Part shown: in pieces, positions 1-8,361 of the stretch
How positions within the stretch are numbered: the stretch's first letter is position 1
How the letters are laid out: each line of letters starts with the position of its first letter
Assembly (NCBI GenBank): GCA_017857895.1
Contig: JAFMCG010000003.1
Location: forward strand, 1-52,789
Direction of reading: 5' to 3'
DNA length: 52,789 nucleotides
From: Burkholderiaceae bacterium
GTDB taxonomy: Bacteria; Pseudomonadota; Gammaproteobacteria; Burkholderiales; Burkholderiaceae_B
Made by a program: the position numbers and the translations under genes
The notes under the pieces: generated by a model
Database searches by the model: none
Seen by the model: only the letters and a program-made list of their open reading frames with translations
What the model was told of the DNA's origin: nothing

Positions 1-489
1 CACACCCAAGTTAACCAGCTCCGAAACGCGCAGTCCGGTGGCATACAGCAGCTCAAGCATCGCCCGATCGCGCAAGCCTCGATCGGTTTGCACCGCCGGT
101 GCGCCCAACAACGCCTCAACCTGCTGCTCACTGAGTGTTTTGGGCATGCGGACGGGTTGCTTGGCTGCACGCAAGTCCAAACAAGGATCCACTTGGATTC
201 GCCCCGTGCGCCTGGCCCACAAAAAATAACGGCGCAAGGTCGCCAAACGTCGGTTAGCTGTGCTCGGTCGAGTCTGAGCGTGAGACTCAGCCTGCCACCC
301 GATCACATCGGCCTGGCTGGCTTGATCAAGCGTTTTGTCCCTTTCCTCCACCAACCAACGCTCAAACGCCACCAAGTCCTGCCGATAAGCCGACAATGTG
401 TTTGTAGCTAACCCATCTTCGAGCCACAACGCATCGATAAATGCGCTGACTGCCAAAGACCCTTGTGTATCCGGACTGGCCTGATTCAT
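1..489 (-). CDS. xerD: Tyrosine recombinase XerD (C-terminal part beyond window)
   Basis: This is the N-terminal 163 residues of a XerC/XerD-type site-specific recombinase; the rest lies beyond the left edge. XerD works with XerC at dif to resolve chromosome dimers at the division septum. The visible part holds the SAM-like DNA-binding domain (about residues 12-105, including AYRQDL and RRLATLRRYF) and the start of the catalytic domain. The motif YATGLRVSEL is present, with the first catalytic Arg at residue 154. The remaining Arg, His and Tyr nucleophile are outside the window. The ATG at 489 is the natural start. XerD is preferred over XerC from general resemblance only, because the distinguishing C-terminal tail is not visible. 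Confidence 0.88.
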   Translation of the reverse strand, partial: MNQASPDTQGSLAVSAFIDALWLEDGLATNTLSAYRQDLVAFERWLVEERDKTLDQASQADVIGWQAESHAQTRPSTANRRLATLRRYFLWARRTGRIQVDPCLDLRAAKQPVRMPKTLSEQQVEALLGAPAVQTDRGLRDRAMLELLYATGLRVSELVNLGV

Positions 490-503
490 GGCTTCACCTC
501 AAG

Positions 504-540
504 CGGGAAATTCCGTCACAATACCAGTATTGCTTTCCCG
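504..540. promoter_or_regulatory. Nested inverted repeats between xerD and the AEC remnant
   Basis: Outer arms CGGGAAA (504-510) and TTTCCCG (534-540) are perfect complements. They enclose an inner perfect dyad, CAATAC-CA-GTATTG (519-532). The element lies in the 76-bp divergent gap, just upstream of the xerD start. It could be an operator or a cruciform-forming site. No T-run follows, so it is not a terminator. The function is inferred from position alone. Confidence 0.3.
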
Positions 541-565
541 TTCGAAATGCTAATGAGTTCAATTA

Positions 566-961
566 ATGTCCGTCGCTTGGTTGGTTTTGCCCGATTTTCT
601 GTTGATTGTCCTTGGATGGGTATTGCACCACCGGCTTGGGTTTTCTAAGGAATTTTTCACTGGGCTTGAAAAGCTGGTTTATTACGTGCTGTTTCCAGCA
701 CTGCTTTTGCAGTCAATTTTAAAAACATCCATTAGGCCAGCTGCTGCCGGCGACAAGTTTTTGGCGACTACCGCACTGCTGGCTTTGGGTTTTGCATTGG
801 TTCGTTCGGCTGGGCTTTTTGCCGCCCTACCTTGCGCCACAGCTGGTTACGTGATGACCGTTAGCAGGGGTGGTGATGGCCGCTGGGTCAGTTTGATGAT
901 CACTATTGGCACCCTATTTAGTGGCCTCACCATCACGGCCTGGATGATTCTGCTACGCTAG
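566..961 (+). pseudogene. Internally deleted AEC-family (auxin efflux carrier) transporter
   Basis: The 131-residue product joins the two ends of an AEC-family permease. Residues 1 to about 70 match the family N-terminus: PDFLLIVLGWVLHHRLGF, then GLEKLVYYVLFPALLL. Residues from about 85 match the extreme C-terminus: ALPCATAGYVMTVSRGGDG followed by a last membrane segment. Full-length members have about 300 residues and ten membrane segments, so some 170 residues of the middle are missing while the frame is kept. Transport activity is unlikely. No convincing ribosome binding site precedes the ATG. It is divergent from xerD and lies 31 bp upstream of tsaE. It could still be expressed as a small membrane protein. 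Confidence 0.62.
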
Positions 962-992
962 AGATCGAAAAAAATCACGCCCGTGTTGCAAT

Positions 993-1526
993 ATGACAAC
1001 AATGCCTTTAAGCCTCTTTCTACCTGATGAAGCCGCAACCGATGTCTTGGCCCGTGCGCTGGCCACTCTTGTGTTTCAAACCATACACCGTGCCGCAAGC
1101 CCTGCTATAGCTCACGATAAGCCATCAAACGGCGTGGCAATTTACTTACAAGGAAACCTCGGTGCTGGGAAGACCGCCTTTGCGCGCGCCTTCCTGCAAC
1201 AGTGCGGTGTCAAGGGTCGAATCAAAAGCCCAAGCTATGCCCTGCTTGAGTCTTACAAAGTTTCGAGCTTATACTTTTATCATATTGATTTTTATCGCTT
1301 TAACGATCCACGGGAGTGGGAGGGTGCGGGGTTTCGCGACTTATTCCACCCCAATGCGGTTGTGTTGATTGAGTGGCCTGAAAAAGCTGCGAGTCAGCTG
1401 CCCCCACCTGATTTGCATATTTCACTGCAATACGAGGTTGAGGGACGTACCGTTGGATTACGAGCAGAAACTGAGCGAGGGCAACAATGGCTAAAGACAT
1501 TAACCCACCAAGGGCCAGTGACCTGA
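993..1526 (+). CDS. tsaE: tRNA threonylcarbamoyladenosine biosynthesis ATPase TsaE
   Basis: TsaE is the ATPase partner of the TsaB-TsaD complex that makes t6A at position 37 of ANN-decoding tRNAs. The 177-residue protein has a Walker A motif GNLGAGKT (54-61), the family signature SPSYALLESY (79-88), HIDFYR (97-102) and the Walker B-like IEWPE (126-130). It is slightly longer than usual because of an insertion around residues 34-47. The gene overlaps the amidase gene by 40 bp, and the tsaE-amidase order is common in Proteobacteria, so the two are probably co-transcribed and co-translated. ATG at 993 is used; a second in-frame ATG at 1002 is an alternative. Confidence 0.93.
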   Translation: MTTMPLSLFLPDEAATDVLARALATLVFQTIHRAASPAIAHDKPSNGVAIYLQGNLGAGKTAFARAFLQQCGVKGRIKSPSYALLESYKVSSLYFYHIDFYRFNDPREWEGAGFRDLFHPNAVVLIEWPEKAASQLPPPDLHISLQYEVEGRTVGLRAETERGQQWLKTLTHQGPVT

Positions 1527-2869
1527 TTAAAACGCCCCTAGAACGTGCGCCCATTACTCGACGCCAACTTTTGAGCGCTGCCGGCGCCTTCATTTGTTTG
1601 CCGGTTTTTCCTCGCATGGCCATGGCAGCAGCTGGTGTTCTCGCGGTGCGAACATGGCCTGCGCCGGATTACACGCGCGTCACTCTCGAACTCAACAGCG
1701 AGCTCAAAGCAGAGCATTTCACCCTGGAAAACCCACACCGCATGGTGGTGGACATTGACGGCTTAAGGCTCAGTCCAGCGCTAGAGAGCTTGGTTCGTGA
1801 TATCAAACCGGATGATCCCTATATTGCATCTCTGCGCGTGGGCCAAAACCGCCCAGACGTGGTGCGTATTGTGATCGACCTCAAGCAGGCCATCGCCCCC
1901 CAAGTTTTCACATTAAAACCCGTGGGTGACTACCAGTACCGCTTGGTGCTCGATCTTTATCCTATCTTGGCACAAGATCCCCTTATCGCATTCCTTAAGC
2001 AACAACCCGATTTTGGTAGCGATGACCCTTTGGCCAAGATTCTAGAAAACTTGAACCAAGGTGCCCCAACCCCTGGACCTGCTCAAATTGCTTCAGCACC
2101 AGCAACAGCTCCCCGAGATGCCCCACAGACAGTGCCCACAACGAGTGCTCGGCGGCCGTCTCGGCAGCGCACCTTAACCATTGCCATTGATGCTGGCCAC
2201 GGTGGCGAAGACCCTGGTGCCGTTGGCAAAGGTGGCACTTACGAGAAAAATGTGGTGCTTGCGATTGCCAAAAGACTCAAAACAAAAATCGATGCCACGC
2301 CTGGTATGCGCGGCTACCTGACCCGCGATGGCGATTATTTTGTGCCGCTGCACGTGCGCATGGAAAAAGCCCGCCGCGTCAAAGCCGACTTATTTGTCTC
2401 TGTTCACGCCGACGCTTTCGTTCGCCCCACGGCTGGTGGCAGCTCCGTCTACATCCTGTCTGAGCGCGGCGCCTCGAGCACTTCTGCTCGGTGGATGGCC
2501 AAAAAAGAAAACGCCTCCGACCTTATCGGCGGCGCTAATTTGAGCGGGCAAAACAATCAAGTCGCCAAACTGCTTTTAGATTTGTCGACATCAGCACAAA
2601 TTAAAGACTCACTAAAAGTCGGCCGGGTGTTTCTTAACGAACTCGAAGGCGTCTATCGCCTACACAAGCCACAAGTCGAACAAGCTGGCTTTGCGGTGCT
2701 TCGCGCCCCAGATATCCCTTCAGTGCTAGTGGAAACGGCATTCATCAGCAATCCGGCCGAAGAACGTCTTTTGCGAAGTGCCAAGCACCAAGAGAAATTC
2801 GCCACGGCCCTGCACAGTGGTGTGGTGCAATTTTTTGCCAGCAACCCTCACTTGGCACGCGCAGACTAA
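1487..2869 (+). CDS. amiC: N-acetylmuramoyl-L-alanine amidase, Tat-exported, AMIN domain
   Basis: This periplasmic zinc amidase cleaves the amide bond between MurNAc and the stem peptide at the division septum. The 460-residue protein begins with a twin-arginine signal (TRRQLLS, R25-R26, then a hydrophobic stretch ending AMAAA near residue 49). An AMIN domain for septal targeting spans about 52-158. A Pro/Ala/Thr-rich linker (about 190-225) leads to an Amidase_3 domain (229-450). Expected zinc and catalytic residues are visible: H238 in DAGHGG, E253 in YEKN, H307 in SVHADAF and E416 in LVETAF. The start overlaps the end of tsaE and has a purine-rich GCGAGGG upstream. A strong terminator follows at 2910-2943. 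Confidence 0.93.
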   Translation: MAKDINPPRASDLIKTPLERAPITRRQLLSAAGAFICLPVFPRMAMAAAGVLAVRTWPAPDYTRVTLELNSELKAEHFTLENPHRMVVDIDGLRLSPALESLVRDIKPDDPYIASLRVGQNRPDVVRIVIDLKQAIAPQVFTLKPVGDYQYRLVLDLYPILAQDPLIAFLKQQPDFGSDDPLAKILENLNQGAPTPGPAQIASAPATAPRDAPQTVPTTSARRPSRQRTLTIAIDAGHGGEDPGAVGKGGTYEKNVVLAIAKRLKTKIDATPGMRGYLTRDGDYFVPLHVRMEKARRVKADLFVSVHADAFVRPTAGGSSVYILSERGASSTSARWMAKKENASDLIGGANLSGQNNQVAKLLLDLSTSAQIKDSLKVGRVFLNELEGVYRLHKPQVEQAGFAVLRAPDIPSVLVETAFISNPAEERLLRSAKHQEKFATALHSGVVQFFASNPHLARAD

Positions 2870-2909
2870 CGACCGCATACAAGCGCGTGATTTAAGCGCT
2901 GAGACGCCA

Positions 2910-2943
2910 AAGCACCCTCTACAATAAGGGTGCTTCTTTTTTT
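2910..2943 (+). terminator. Rho-independent terminator after the amidase gene, immediately before mutL
   Basis: A perfect 9-bp stem, AAGCACCCT (2910-2918) with AGGGTGCTT (2927-2935), has an 8-nt loop and is followed by C and seven T residues (2937-2943). This is a textbook intrinsic terminator. It ends only 9 nt before the mutL ATG, so any transcript made upstream must read through it to express mutL. Confidence 0.88.
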
Positions 2944-2952
2944 GGGCTCGCC

Positions 2953-4791
2953 ATGACTGCTTCTGCCGCGCGTATTGCCGCTTTACCCGACCAATTGATC
3001 AGCCAAATTGCCGCTGGCGAGGTGATTGAGCGGCCCGCCTCGGTGCTTAAAGAATTGGTCGAAAACGCGCTCGACGCCAACGCGCAAACCATTGAGGTCC
3101 GACTTGAAGCCGGTGGCATTCGTCGCATTGCTGTGATCGATGATGGCAGCGGTATCGAAGCCCATGACCTTGCCTTGGCTTTGCAGCGTCACGCCACCAG
3201 TAAAATTCGTACATTAGACGACCTAGAGAATGTCAGCTCAATGGGGTTTCGGGGCGAGGCATTGGCTTCAATCGCCTCGGTGGCTCGTTTGACACTGACC
3301 TCTCGCACCGCGCAAAGCAACAATGCCTGGCAGATGACGGCTCAAACCGAGCCAGAACCCGCCGCTGGGGCCGTGGGAACCGTTGTTGATGTGCGCGCTC
3401 TCTTTGACTCAGTGCCTGCCCGGCGTAAGTTCCTCAAAGCCGAAGCCACTGAGTTTGGCCACTGCATGGACGTCATGACCCGCATCAGCTTGTCACATCC
3501 TGATGTGGTGTTTCGGGTGTTTCACAATGAACGCGCCGTTAAGCAATGGCCTGCAGGTTCCATGCTCAAGCGTATTCGCGACGTTCTCGGTGACGAGTTT
3601 TCTGAGCAAGGACTCATCATTGAGGCCAACAGCGGCGTCACTACCCTGAAAGGGCTGGTCACTCGACCCACCGCAGCCCGGGCGCGCGCCGATCGACAGT
3701 TTTTGTTTGTCAACGGTCGGCACGTTCGCGATCGCACCGTCTCTCACGCCATCAGAGCCGCCTATGCAGACGTTTTGCATGGCGATCGACAGCCCGCTTA
3801 TGTGCTGTTTTTAGAGATTGACCCACAGACCGTTGACGTCAACGTCCATCCCGCCAAGCAAGAAGTGCGCTTTCGAGACAGCGGGGCTATCCACCGACTC
3901 GTGCAACAAGTTATCAGCCAAGCGCTAGCAGGCCAACAGACACCGCAAAGTCATTTCAGCACCCAGACCGCTACAGCACCATCAGAAACCGACCCAGCGC
4001 CATCGCCTTTGGCCTATCCTGCCACCGCGACCCAAAGTAGACTGTCGTTGGCTGAGCCACTGGGCCGCTACCAGACCAGCAATCACAACAACGCCCACAG
4101 CACCACCACCAGCAACAGCATGGGCCCGGGCTGGCAGCAAGCTCACCAGCCGTTACCAACCACAAACCCGATCGCATCACACGACCCCGTCGATGAAAAC
4201 GTGCCGGTCTGGCCACTCGGACGCGCATTGGCTCAGTTGCACGGGGTTTACATTTTGTCGCAAACCAGCGATGGACTGATATTGGTCGATATGCATGCTG
4301 CCCACGAAAGAGTGGTCTACGAGCAACTCAAAACCAGCTTGGATCAACGATCGGTCGCCACCCAAGGCTTGCTTGTGCCGCTGGTGCTCACCGCCTCAGC
4401 GCGTGAAGTGGCCTTGGCGCAAACACACGAAGCGGCATTGAACGACATGGGGTTCGAAATCCGTGCTGGCGGGCCTCAATCATTGATCGTGCGGCGAGTA
4501 CCCGCTTTACTGGCGCGCGGTGATCTCGATGCCTTGGTGCGTGGGGTCTTACACGATATCGAATCGGTTGGTGCCAGTGCCTTACTCACCGAACAGCGCA
4601 ACATGTTGCTAGCAACCATGGCCTGCCACGGCTCGGTGCGTGCCAATCGTCAGTTGACCATCGCTGAAATGAATGGCTTGCTTCGACAAATGGAACAAAC
4701 CGAACGCGCTGATCAATGCAACCATGGCCGACCCACCTGGGTCGCTTGGCGCATGGCCGATCTCGACCGTTTGTTTTTACGCGGCCAATGA
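2953..4791 (+). CDS. mutL: DNA mismatch repair protein MutL
   Basis: MutL links mismatch recognition by MutS to strand incision. The 612-residue protein has an N-terminal GHKL ATPase with the three signatures [16 protein letters not shown] and [11 protein letters not shown] low-complexity Thr/Gln/Asn/Ala-rich linker (about 340-415) precedes the C-terminal dimerisation domain. That domain carries [12 protein letters not shown] (446-457), which fits the DQHA(X)2E(X)4E endonuclease motif with Met in place of Gln. ACHGSVRA and CNHGRPT blocks follow. This suggests a latent nicking endonuclease, as in bacteria without Dam/MutH-directed repair. The stop overlaps the miaA start (ATGA), so the two are coupled. 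The ribosome binding site is weak (only GGG at 2944-2946). Confidence 0.96.
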   Translation: MTASAARIAALPDQLISQIAAGEVIERPASVLKELVENALDANAQTIEVRLEAGGIRRIAVIDDGSGIEAHDLALALQRHATSKIRTLDDLENVSSMGFRGEALASIASVARLTLTSRTAQSNNAWQMTAQTEPEPAAGAVGTVVDVRALFDSVPARRKFLKAEATEFGHCMDVMTRISLSHPDVVFRVFHNERAVKQWPAGSMLKRIRDVLGDEFSEQGLIIEANSGVTTLKGLVTRPTAARARADRQFLFVNGRHVRDRTVSHAIRAAYADVLHGDRQPAYVLFLEIDPQTVDVNVHPAKQEVRFRDSGAIHRLVQQVISQALAGQQTPQSHFSTQTATAPSETDPAPSPLAYPATATQSRLSLAEPLGRYQTSNHNNAHSTTTSNSMGPGWQQAHQPLPTTNPIASHDPVDENVPVWPLGRALAQLHGVYILSQTSDGLILVDMHAAHERVVYEQLKTSLDQRSVATQGLLVPLVLTASAREVALAQTHEAALNDMGFEIRAGGPQSLIVRRVPALLARGDLDALVRGVLHDIESVGASALLTEQRNMLLATMACHGSVRANRQLTIAEMNGLLRQMEQTERADQCNHGRPTWVAWRMADLDRLFLRGQ

Positions 4792-5759
4792 GCAACTTCG
4801 CAGCATCCGCAGGGCCGCCATTGCTTTGCTTGGCTGGGCCCACCGCCAGCGGGAAAAGCGCTGCCAGCATGGCGATTGCCGAACACTTGCCGATTGAAAT
4901 CATCAACGTCGACTCTGCGACCATCTACCGGGGCATGGACATTGGCACGGCCAAACCCGATCACAAAGCCCGAGCGAAAACGGCCCATCACTTGCTCGAT
5001 ATTCTTGACCCTTCGCAATCGTATTCTGCTGCGCAGTTTTTGCACGACGCCCAAACCTGTATTCAAACCATCAGAGCGCGAGGCAATATCCCTTTGCTCG
5101 TCGGTGGCACGATGCTTTACTTCAAGGTGCTAAGAGACGGCATTGACGACTTACCCAGCGCACCATCTGCCCTGCGCAGCGAGATCCAAGCCCGTGCGCA
5201 AGCTTGCGGATGGCCCGCCATGCACCAAGCCTTGGCTGAGGTCGATCCAATAACTGCCAAACGATTGGCACCTAACGACAGTCAACGCATTGGAAGGGCA
5301 CTCGAGGTCTATCACTGTAGTGGACGCCCATTGTCGGATTTTTTCAACCAAGATCGACCAACAGCATCGCCCATTCGCTTGATCAGCCTCGAACCCCAAG
5401 ACCGCGCACCCTTACACGAGCGGATCGCGCAACGTTTTGACGCCATGCTCGAGCAAGGGCTTGAAGCAGAGGTCCGTGCTTTGCACGCGCGCGGCGACTT
5501 GAGCCCAGCGCTGCCATCCATTCGTTGCGTGGGCTATCGCCAATTGTGGGCATACATTGAAGGTCTCGACACCCTAAGCCAGGCGCGCGAGAAAGCCATC
5601 GCAGCCACACGCCAACTGGCCAAACGGCAATTGACGTGGTTGCGTAGCATGCCTGAGCGGGAAGTCATTGATTGCCTGTCGCCAAGCGCGACGAGGGCTG
5701 TTTTGAACAAGGCGCTCGAAAACGCCAAGCTCAAGCATCAAACCAACGACACTGACTAA
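4788..5759 (+). CDS. miaA: tRNA dimethylallyltransferase MiaA
   Basis: MiaA transfers a dimethylallyl group to the N6 of A37 in tRNAs that read UNN codons. The product is 323 residues, in the usual range of 300-320. It shows the P-loop GPTASGKS (17-24) and the family block [16 protein letters not shown] (about 42-57). Further on come [10 protein letters not shown] and the C-terminal [12 protein letters not shown]. The ATG at 4788 overlaps the mutL stop (ATGA) and gives the standard N-terminus. A longer in-frame version from 4716 would run 76 bp into mutL and is unlikely. The stop overlaps the convergent purM stop by 4 bp, and no terminator lies between them. Confidence 0.96.
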   Translation: MSNFAASAGPPLLCLAGPTASGKSAASMAIAEHLPIEIINVDSATIYRGMDIGTAKPDHKARAKTAHHLLDILDPSQSYSAAQFLHDAQTCIQTIRARGNIPLLVGGTMLYFKVLRDGIDDLPSAPSALRSEIQARAQACGWPAMHQALAEVDPITAKRLAPNDSQRIGRALEVYHCSGRPLSDFFNQDRPTASPIRLISLEPQDRAPLHERIAQRFDAMLEQGLEAEVRALHARGDLSPALPSIRCVGYRQLWAYIEGLDTLSQAREKAIAATRQLAKRQLTWLRSMPEREVIDCLSPSATRAVLNKALENAKLKHQTNDTD

Positions 5760-6802
5760 ATCACCACGGTCTGCGCGTCACCATCGCCACATTCTGCGAT
5801 TTCTCCTAAGGCGTAGACCGTTTCGCCAGCCTGCCTTAAGTTCTCAGCCACGGCGTTAGCCTCGCTAGAAGGCACCACTATCACCATTCCAATACCGCAA
5901 TTAAAAACACGGTACATCTCTTGGCTTTCGATACCACCCTCGGTTTTCAGCCAATCAAAAAGCGGTGGCAACGTCCATGCGCTTGAATGCAGGCGGGCCT
6001 GAAGACCTGGTTGCAAAATTCTAGGCACGTTGTCTAGCAATCCACCACCCGTGATGTGAGCCAACCCCTTGATCGACGGTCCAAACTGAGCCAAGGCCGC
6101 CAAAACGGGCTTGACGTAGATGCGCGTGGGCGCCATCACCACATCGCCTAGTTTCTGGCCATCAAACGAATCGTCGGGTTTGGCACCGGTTAGGCTCAAC
6201 ACCCGGCGTAAAAGCGAATAACCGTTAGAGTGCGCGCCACTCGAAGCCAGGCCGAGCACGTGATCACCGGCCTGTATGGTACGACCGTTGATGATGGCTG
6301 ATTTTTCTACGGCACCGACCGCAAAACCCGCCAGATCGTACTCACCGTCTGGATACATGCCAGGCATTTCAGCAGTTTCACCACCAATCAATGCGCATCC
6401 AGACAACTCGCAGCCCGTGGCGATGCCACCAACCACCGCTGCTGCCACATCGACCGACAAACGCCCACAAGCGAAATAATCCAAAAAGAACAACGGCTCA
6501 GCGCCCTGCACCAAAATGTCGTTCACGCTCATGGCCACTAGGTCGATGCCAACCGTGTCATGGCGCTGCCAATCAAAGGCCAGCCGAAGCTTGGTGCCCA
6601 CACCGTCTGTGCCAGACACCAGCACCGGCTCTCGGTAACGCTTAGGCACTTCAAATAGTGCACCAAAGCCACCGATCCCAGCCATGACCCCCTCGCGCAT
6701 GGTTTTGGCAGCCAACGGTTTGATACGGTCAATCAATGCCTCACCGGCATCAATATCAACACCGGCATCGCGGTAGGTCAAAGGGGTTTGAGATTTGCTC
6801 AT
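5756..6802 (-). CDS. purM: Phosphoribosylformylglycinamidine cyclo-ligase PurM (AIR synthetase)
   Basis: PurM closes FGAM to aminoimidazole ribotide with ATP, the fifth step of de novo purine synthesis. The 348-residue protein is full length. Visible signatures are [12 protein letters not shown] at the N-terminus, [50 protein letters not shown] (read in parts), [14 protein letters not shown] and [13 protein letters not shown]. It is divergent from hda with a 117-bp gap, an arrangement often seen in betaproteobacteria. No strong Shine-Dalgarno sequence precedes the ATG at 6802. No regulator-binding site was identified in the gap. Confidence 0.97.
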   Translation of the reverse strand: MSKSQTPLTYRDAGVDIDAGEALIDRIKPLAAKTMREGVMAGIGGFGALFEVPKRYREPVLVSGTDGVGTKLRLAFDWQRHDTVGIDLVAMSVNDILVQGAEPLFFLDYFACGRLSVDVAAAVVGGIATGCELSGCALIGGETAEMPGMYPDGEYDLAGFAVGAVEKSAIINGRTIQAGDHVLGLASSGAHSNGYSLLRRVLSLTGAKPDDSFDGQKLGDVVMAPTRIYVKPVLAALAQFGPSIKGLAHITGGGLLDNVPRILQPGLQARLHSSAWTLPPLFDWLKTEGGIESQEMYRVFNCGIGMVIVVPSSEANAVAENLRQAGETVYALGEIAECGDGDAQTVVI

Positions 6803-6919
6803 TAAGGTTACGCCACGTCAGTCAGAGGGAACCCTACCAAGAGCCAGACGGTTTTGCGCGTGCAATGTGTGACAATGGTAAGGTTTTGAATCAATTGAGC
6901 GTCATTTTACGACGAGTGC

Positions 6920-7639
6920 ATGGCCCAACAGCTCATCCTCGATATTCTACCGCCGCCTGAGCCGACCCTAGCCAATCTAATCGTTGGTGAGAACGCTGGC
7001 GTTGTGGCCGCGGTAAAAGTCTTACACGCAGGACAATCCCTTTATGTATGGGGGTCAGATGGCTGTGGACGCACGCATCTGCTCAAGGCGGCCAGTCAGC
7101 ATCACCAGGGCGTCTATTTGGCGGCTTGCCAAGCCAAAGACCTACAAGCACGACTCGATCAAGACTTACCGATGCCGTCTTGCGTGGCCATTGATGACGC
7201 CCACCGACTTAACGAGCAAGGTGCGAGCGCTGTCTTCCGACTGTACAATCGGTGGCGCGAAGATGCGTCTGGTGCCAATGCGTTCCGTTTGATTTTGGCT
7301 GGAGACCGCGCACCATTGCAATTGCAGCTGCGTGAGGACTTGCGCACAAGGCTCGGTTGGGGCTCTGTTTACCGATTGTTTGCGCTATCTGATACGGAAA
7401 AGTTCACTGCCTTAACCGCTTATGCCCGAAATCGTGGCGCACCTTTGTCGGCTGACGTGGTGCATTGGTTGCTTGCCCATGGTTCACGAGATATTCGAGA
7501 ACTGTTTGGCTGGCTTGATGCCTTAGAAAAATACGCGCTAGCACGGCATCGCTCGCTCACGCTGCCGCTGTTAAAAACGATGCTTGCGGTTGAGCAAATG
7601 GACTCGCAGGCTCCCTTGAAACCGAAAGATAACGATTAA
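6920..7639 (+). CDS. hda: DnaA regulatory inactivator Hda
   Basis: Hda binds the DNA-loaded sliding clamp and stimulates ATP hydrolysis by DnaA, which prevents over-initiation of replication. The 239-residue protein has an N-terminal clamp-binding motif (QLIL, residues 4-7). It also has a DnaA-like AAA+ module with the P-loop GSDGCGRT (45-52), where Arg replaces the usual Lys as in other Hda proteins. Walker B is VAIDDAHRL. The DnaA C-terminal DNA-binding domain is absent, which separates Hda from DnaA. It is the first gene of a plus-strand run with the HAD phosphatase, pcnB and folK. Confidence 0.9.
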   Translation: MAQQLILDILPPPEPTLANLIVGENAGVVAAVKVLHAGQSLYVWGSDGCGRTHLLKAASQHHQGVYLAACQAKDLQARLDQDLPMPSCVAIDDAHRLNEQGASAVFRLYNRWREDASGANAFRLILAGDRAPLQLQLREDLRTRLGWGSVYRLFALSDTEKFTALTAYARNRGAPLSADVVHWLLAHGSRDIRELFGWLDALEKYALARHRSLTLPLLKTMLAVEQMDSQAPLKPKDND

Positions 7640-7656
7640 GTCACAACCCCAAACCC

Positions 7657-8361
7657 ATGTCCAAACAAGCCACTCGACTCGCCTTATTTGATCTGGACCA
7701 CACGCTCTTGCCGCTTGACAGCGATTATCAATGGGCAGACTTTCTGGCGCGCACTGGGCGCGCAGGTGACCCTGAGGTTGCTCGGGCACGCAATGACGAA
7801 TTAATGGCGCAATACAACCGTGGCGACCTGACCGCTGAACAAGCCGCTGAATTCATGCTCGGGCTATTGGCCGCTCACCCGCCCCACGAACTGGCTCACT
7901 GGCATGAACAATTTATGCAAGCAGTGGTTAGACCTGAACTGACCCAATCGGCCCTTAGCTTGGTTAACCAGCACTTAAATGCAGGGGACTTGTGCGCCAT
8001 TGTGACGGCCACCAATAGCTTTGTGACTGCACCCATTGCAAGGGCCTTTGGCATCGAGCACCTGATCGCAACAGACCCCGAATACAACTTGGGTCGCTAC
8101 ACCGGTAGAATCAAGGGCACACCTAGCTTCAAAGAAGGCAAGGTTATCCGCGTCAACGCTTGGCTGAAAAGCCTCGGTCGAGCACTCGGTGAGTTTGAGC
8201 AGAGCTACTTTTATAGCGATTCAATTAACGATCTGCCACTGCTTGAAGTCGTCACACACCCGATCGTGACCAACCCGAGTCCGAGCTTGCGTGATGTCGC
8301 TATTAAGCGCCAATGGCCGATTTTGGATATTTTCGGTAAACCCTTGGATCAAAAATCCTAA
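7657..8361 (+). CDS. HAD-IB family phosphatase (SerB-like)
   Basis: This 234-residue hydrolase belongs to HAD subfamily IB, related to phosphoserine phosphatase and to actinobacterial-type histidinol phosphatase. Motif I is FDLDHTLL with the nucleophile D12 and the acid D14. A helical cap spans about residues 20-90. Motif II is IVTATN, and motifs III/IV end in YSDSINDLPLL. The gene lies 17 bp after hda and overlaps the pcnB start by one base (TAATG). Homologues keep this position between hda and pcnB in betaproteobacteria. The substrate cannot be read from the sequence; phosphoserine or histidinol phosphate are reasonable guesses. Confidence 0.85.
   Translation: MSKQATRLALFDLDHTLLPLDSDYQWADFLARTGRAGDPEVARARNDELMAQYNRGDLTAEQAAEFMLGLLAAHPPHELAHWHEQFMQAVVRPELTQSALSLVNQHLNAGDLCAIVTATNSFVTAPIARAFGIEHLIATDPEYNLGRYTGRIKGTPSFKEGKVIRVNAWLKSLGRALGEFEQSYFYSDSINDLPLLEVVTHPIVTNPSPSLRDVAIKRQWPILDIFGKPLDQKS

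Noticed and set aside
38-411. Open frames on the plus strand across the first 400 bases
   Set aside because: They lie opposite the clear xerD coding sequence and have no family similarity.
4716-4787. Longer miaA start overlapping mutL by 76 bp
   Set aside because: The added residues have no MiaA similarity, and the ATGA overlap at 4788 gives the standard N-terminus.
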